Assembly: GCA_046706145.1 (NCBI GenBank)
Contig: JBJKPP010000172.1
Location: 1 to 26,635 of the forward strand
Direction: 5' to 3'
Length of the DNA stretch: 26,635 bases
Origin: JBJKPP01 sp046706145
GTDB lineage: Bacteria > Bacteroidota > Ignavibacteria > Ignavibacteriales > Ignavibacteriaceae
This document shows positions 24,399 to 26,635 of the stretch, one piece after another; the stretch's first letter is position 1; each line of letters opens with the position of its first letter. The position numbers were made by a program, and so were the translations under genes. A model generated the notes under the pieces. The model was not told where the DNA came from, ran no database searches, and worked only from the letters and a program-made list of their open reading frames with translations.

Positions 24399-24751
24399 TA
24401 TGGCTAATTGGTTTGGATGTTGAATATTGGGACGGCAATATGTTATACAATTTGCAAGTTATCGACACTTAGCCAATTCTTGTGACTAAGATGGCGAGGC
24501 TGTATATCGCATACCCAAAAGAAGAAAAACATTTCTAAATATTTCCAGTCCGTTTTCTTTAATTTACTTGTAACTATATATAAATTAAAATGTTATAAAA
24601 TCTATAACTGGGCTAACTATAAATGATATGGCGATAAATAATTAAATGATAATTTATTTATAAAGTTAAGGACCGAAAGCAAAAACTCTAGAAATAAAAA
24701 TCGAATACTATCATTATCATAGAAGTTATAAATTAGAAAAGGAGTGTAGAT
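24399..24751. other. 353-base intergenic region before the phosphoesterase gene
   Basis: No credible gene is present. The region is very AT-rich in its second half. It contains an inverted repeat GTTATA (24592-24597) / TATAAC (24603-24608) and an imperfect AT-only dyad around 24635-24662. No intrinsic terminator or recognised riboswitch was seen. The size of the gap and the change in gene type suggest that the phosphoesterase has its own promoter here, though I could not place one with confidence. Confidence 0.55.
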
Positions 24752-26155
24752 ATGTTAACTCTCCACAAATCATTTAAATATTTATTCATCATAATAATTG
24801 AGCTACTTATTTTTACAGGCGGCACAATATCATACGCTGAGTCATCACAAAACCCAAAATCTAAAAAGACTGACGAAGCTGATTCAGGAATTAATAAGAT
24901 TGAACATGTTATTTGGATCATCCAGGAAAATCATTCCTTTGACAATTATTTTGGAACTTACCCGCGTGCAGATGGAATCCCGCCAGATACCCGTTTGCCG
25001 AAAGAACCGGGAGCTAAACCAACTGTTGAACCGTTTCATATGCCTGAAGGTCAACCGCTTATTGATTTGGAGCATAGCTGGGAATCTGCACATGCTTGTT
25101 ATGATAATGGCAGAATGGATGGCTTTGTTTGGGCTGAAGGATCATCTTATACTATGGGTTATTATGATTCTACAGATATACCGAATTACTGGAAATATGC
25201 TGAAACGTACACGCTTTGCGATCGCTATTTTTCATCAGAAATGAGCGGCAGTTCTCCGAATCATGTATTTACTGTTGCAGCGCAATCGGGAATACTTAAT
25301 AATGTGGGAACTTTAAAAGAACTAAAAAAAATTACAGATGACGATGATGGCTTCAATTTTATTTCAATTGTTAAGAGATTTATAGGTCAAGGAATAACCT
25401 GGAAATATTATGTTGAAACAAGGTCTGCGCCCCCTGATTCGGCTGACATAAATGCTCTGTCTAATTTGGCTTATCCAAACCCTAAAACTTTTACATTGTG
25501 GAATCCAATGCCGGGTTTCAAAGAGGTTAGGGATAATCCGAAAATGATGGAACATCTAGTTTCCCAAAAGGAATTTTATAAAGACATAAAAGATGGAACA
25601 TTACCACAAGTATCTTGGCTTATTCCTGATTTTCAGGACAGCGAGCATCCACCGGAACCGTTGAAGCAGGGTATGTGGTATGTTACAAGACTTATAAATA
25701 CAGTTATGGAGAGCCCTTATTGGAAGAACAGTGTTATATTTTTATGCTGGGATGATTACGGCGGGTTTTATGATCATGTAACTCCACCAGAAGTGGATGC
25801 CTACGGTTATGGACCGCGCGTTCCGATGATTGTTATTTCCCCTTTTGCTAAGCCAGATTATATATCACATGAAACTTATGATCTTACTTCCGTATTAAAA
25901 TTCATTGAAGTTAGATGGCATCTTAAGCATTTGACTACTCGAGACCATGGCGCCAATGATATGATTGATTGTTTTGATTTTAACCAAGTTCCTGTGAGAC
26001 CATTAGTTATCAATGTTCCACCAAATGAAGAATCACAGTTGTACAAAGTGCATTTGACTTATCCTCCAACTGTGACTTTACCTAGGGAGACACGGCTAAC
26101 GCCGAAAGGCACGCAAGCTGTACCATATATACCCCCAAAATCAAAGGCTCATTAA
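24752..26155 (+). CDS. Secreted phosphoesterase, phospholipase C/acid phosphatase AcpA family
   Basis: This 467-residue exported protein belongs to the phosphoesterase family that includes non-haemolytic phospholipases C and Francisella AcpA, which cleave phosphodiesters or phosphomonoesters. A signal peptide (about 1-29, TISYA) precedes the catalytic domain. The metal-site motif ENHSFDNYFG gives E59 and N60. The nucleophile position is Ser167 in SGSSPNH, where phospholipases C usually have Thr in a GPTxPN-type motif and AcpA uses Ser. The second metal site is D334-D335 in WDDYGGFYDHV, followed by YGPRVPMIVISPFAKP. The C-terminal two-domain extension of haemolytic phospholipases is absent. 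AAGGAG lies just before the ATG and a strong terminator follows. Its link with the glycan genes is unclear; phosphorus scavenging or removal of phosphate groups from glycans are both possible. Confidence 0.87.
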   Translation: MLTLHKSFKYLFIIIIELLIFTGGTISYAESSQNPKSKKTDEADSGINKIEHVIWIIQENHSFDNYFGTYPRADGIPPDTRLPKEPGAKPTVEPFHMPEGQPLIDLEHSWESAHACYDNGRMDGFVWAEGSSYTMGYYDSTDIPNYWKYAETYTLCDRYFSSEMSGSSPNHVFTVAAQSGILNNVGTLKELKKITDDDDGFNFISIVKRFIGQGITWKYYVETRSAPPDSADINALSNLAYPNPKTFTLWNPMPGFKEVRDNPKMMEHLVSQKEFYKDIKDGTLPQVSWLIPDFQDSEHPPEPLKQGMWYVTRLINTVMESPYWKNSVIFLCWDDYGGFYDHVTPPEVDAYGYGPRVPMIVISPFAKPDYISHETYDLTSVLKFIEVRWHLKHLTTRDHGANDMIDCFDFNQVPVRPLVINVPPNEESQLYKVHLTYPPTVTLPRETRLTPKGTQAVPYIPPKSKAH

Positions 26156-26207
26156 ATGGCTAAGAAATAAATTGAATAGATTTCTGAATTTTCTACTACA
26201 ACAAAAG

Positions 26208-26233
26208 CCCAGCTTCAAAGCTGGGTTTTCTTT
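26208..26233 (+). terminator. Intrinsic terminator after the phosphoesterase gene
   Basis: CCCAGCT (26208-26214) and AGCTGGG (26219-26225) form a perfect 7-base stem around a TCAA loop, followed by TTTTCTTT. It lies 52 bases after the stop codon and, with a run of A before the stem, could also work weakly in the other direction. Confidence 0.9.
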
Positions 26234-26356
26234 ATTAATTAAAAATATTTAGAGGATAGTATTAATCTTATAATAAGTATTAGAATTGCTAAATTAAAAC
26301 CTAATATTTTTATGTATAAAATAAGGGGAATGTTAGCATAAAGGTGGGCCTATAAA

Positions 26357-26635
26357 ATGAGTTCAATCGAATTATATAATAAAGTGTACGAAACTAACAT
26401 AAATCCGCTGAAAGATGGAAATGTTATAATCGATGATTTTCTTTTGAATAGAAAAAATGATAAAAGAATTGGCATTTCATTAATAGTTCCGGTTGAAAAG
26501 ATTAGTGGCGCATATAGCAAGTTTATAAATGATTTTGTTAAACTAGAGCCCAATCAATATTATTATCGATTTTCAGATTTACATATTACCGTCTTTGATT
26601 TTATTAGGTGCAGAGATAATTATCAGAAAAATGAA
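26357..26635 (+). CDS. Start of a probable 2H-phosphoesterase-like protein, cut by the window end
   Basis: An ATG at 26357 opens a frame with no stop through the last base (93 codons). AAGGTGG (26341-26347) provides a ribosome binding site nine bases upstream. The protein starts MSSIELYNKVYETN, has no signal peptide, and contains RFSDLHITVFDFI. The HxTxF element (HITVF) preceded by a hydrophobic strand is the first half of the paired H-x-T/S motif of 2H phosphoesterases (2'-5' RNA ligase/cyclic phosphodiesterase fold); the second motif would lie beyond the window. It follows a terminator, so it is independent of the glycan genes. The reading frame is well supported; the family assignment rests on one motif. 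Confidence 0.6.
   Translation, partial: MSSIELYNKVYETNINPLKDGNVIIDDFLLNRKNDKRIGISLIVPVEKISGAYSKFINDFVKLEPNQYYYRFSDLHITVFDFIRCRDNYQKNE

Noticed and set aside
24798..25244. 148-codon frame on the + strand inside the phosphoesterase gene
   Set aside because: It is out of frame within a protein whose family motifs are intact, and its translation has no recognisable features.

Overview
The window is AT-rich and every confident gene is on the + strand. It looks like a polysaccharide-utilisation region of an Ignavibacteria-type bacterium (Bacteroidota/Chlorobi lineage). The main clue is a secreted protein at 10201-11871 that ends in a type IX secretion (T9SS) sorting domain with the NYPNPFNPSTT motif typical of Ignavibacteria and their relatives. 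There is also a TonB-dependent receptor without any SusD partner, and several genes carry clear Shine-Dalgarno sequences. The taxonomic assignment is an inference from these features, not a database result.

Layout. (i) 1-4761: the 3' part of a GH2 beta-mannosidase, then an exported (alpha/alpha)6 glycosidase of a family I cannot name. (ii) 4762-11871: a regulatory and uptake block with a ROK sugar kinase, a LacI-type repressor, a large TonB-dependent receptor and a T9SS-secreted beta-helix protein. Operator-like palindromes built on TGTTACCGGTAACA lie before the kinase (two tandem copies) and before the receptor (one copy), which suggests that the repressor controls both its own unit and the receptor. 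(iii) 12249-22026, probably reaching 24398: a compact run of a DUF5009/HGSNAT-type transmembrane N-acetyltransferase, a GH9 enzyme, a GH18 chitinase-like lipoprotein, a CE4 polysaccharide deacetylase, a GH2 exo-beta-D-glucosaminidase (CsxA type, with GSD acid/base motif) and an APC permease, followed by a Tat-exported clan-A-type glycosidase carrying a discoidin domain. (iv) 24752-26155: a secreted phosphoesterase of the phospholipase C/AcpA family, closed by a strong terminator. (v) 26357-end: the start of a cytosolic protein resembling 2H phosphoesterases.

How the genes could work together. The third block makes most sense as a pathway for a beta-linked GlcNAc/GlcN polymer (chitin, chitosan or a related glycan). 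GH18 would cut chains to oligomers, CE4 would remove acetyl groups, and GH2 and possibly GH9 would release glucosamine one residue at a time. The membrane acetyltransferase would put an acetyl group back from cytosolic acetyl-CoA, the APC permease would carry a product inward, and the ROK kinase would phosphorylate it. No GH20, GH3 or GH84 N-acetylhexosaminidase is present, which favours this deacetylating route, similar in logic to the archaeal Thermococcus chitin pathway. The beta-mannosidase suggests that the natural glycan may also contain mannose, for example a Man-beta-1,4-GlcNAc core. No tRNA, rRNA, CRISPR array, insertion sequence or phage gene was seen.
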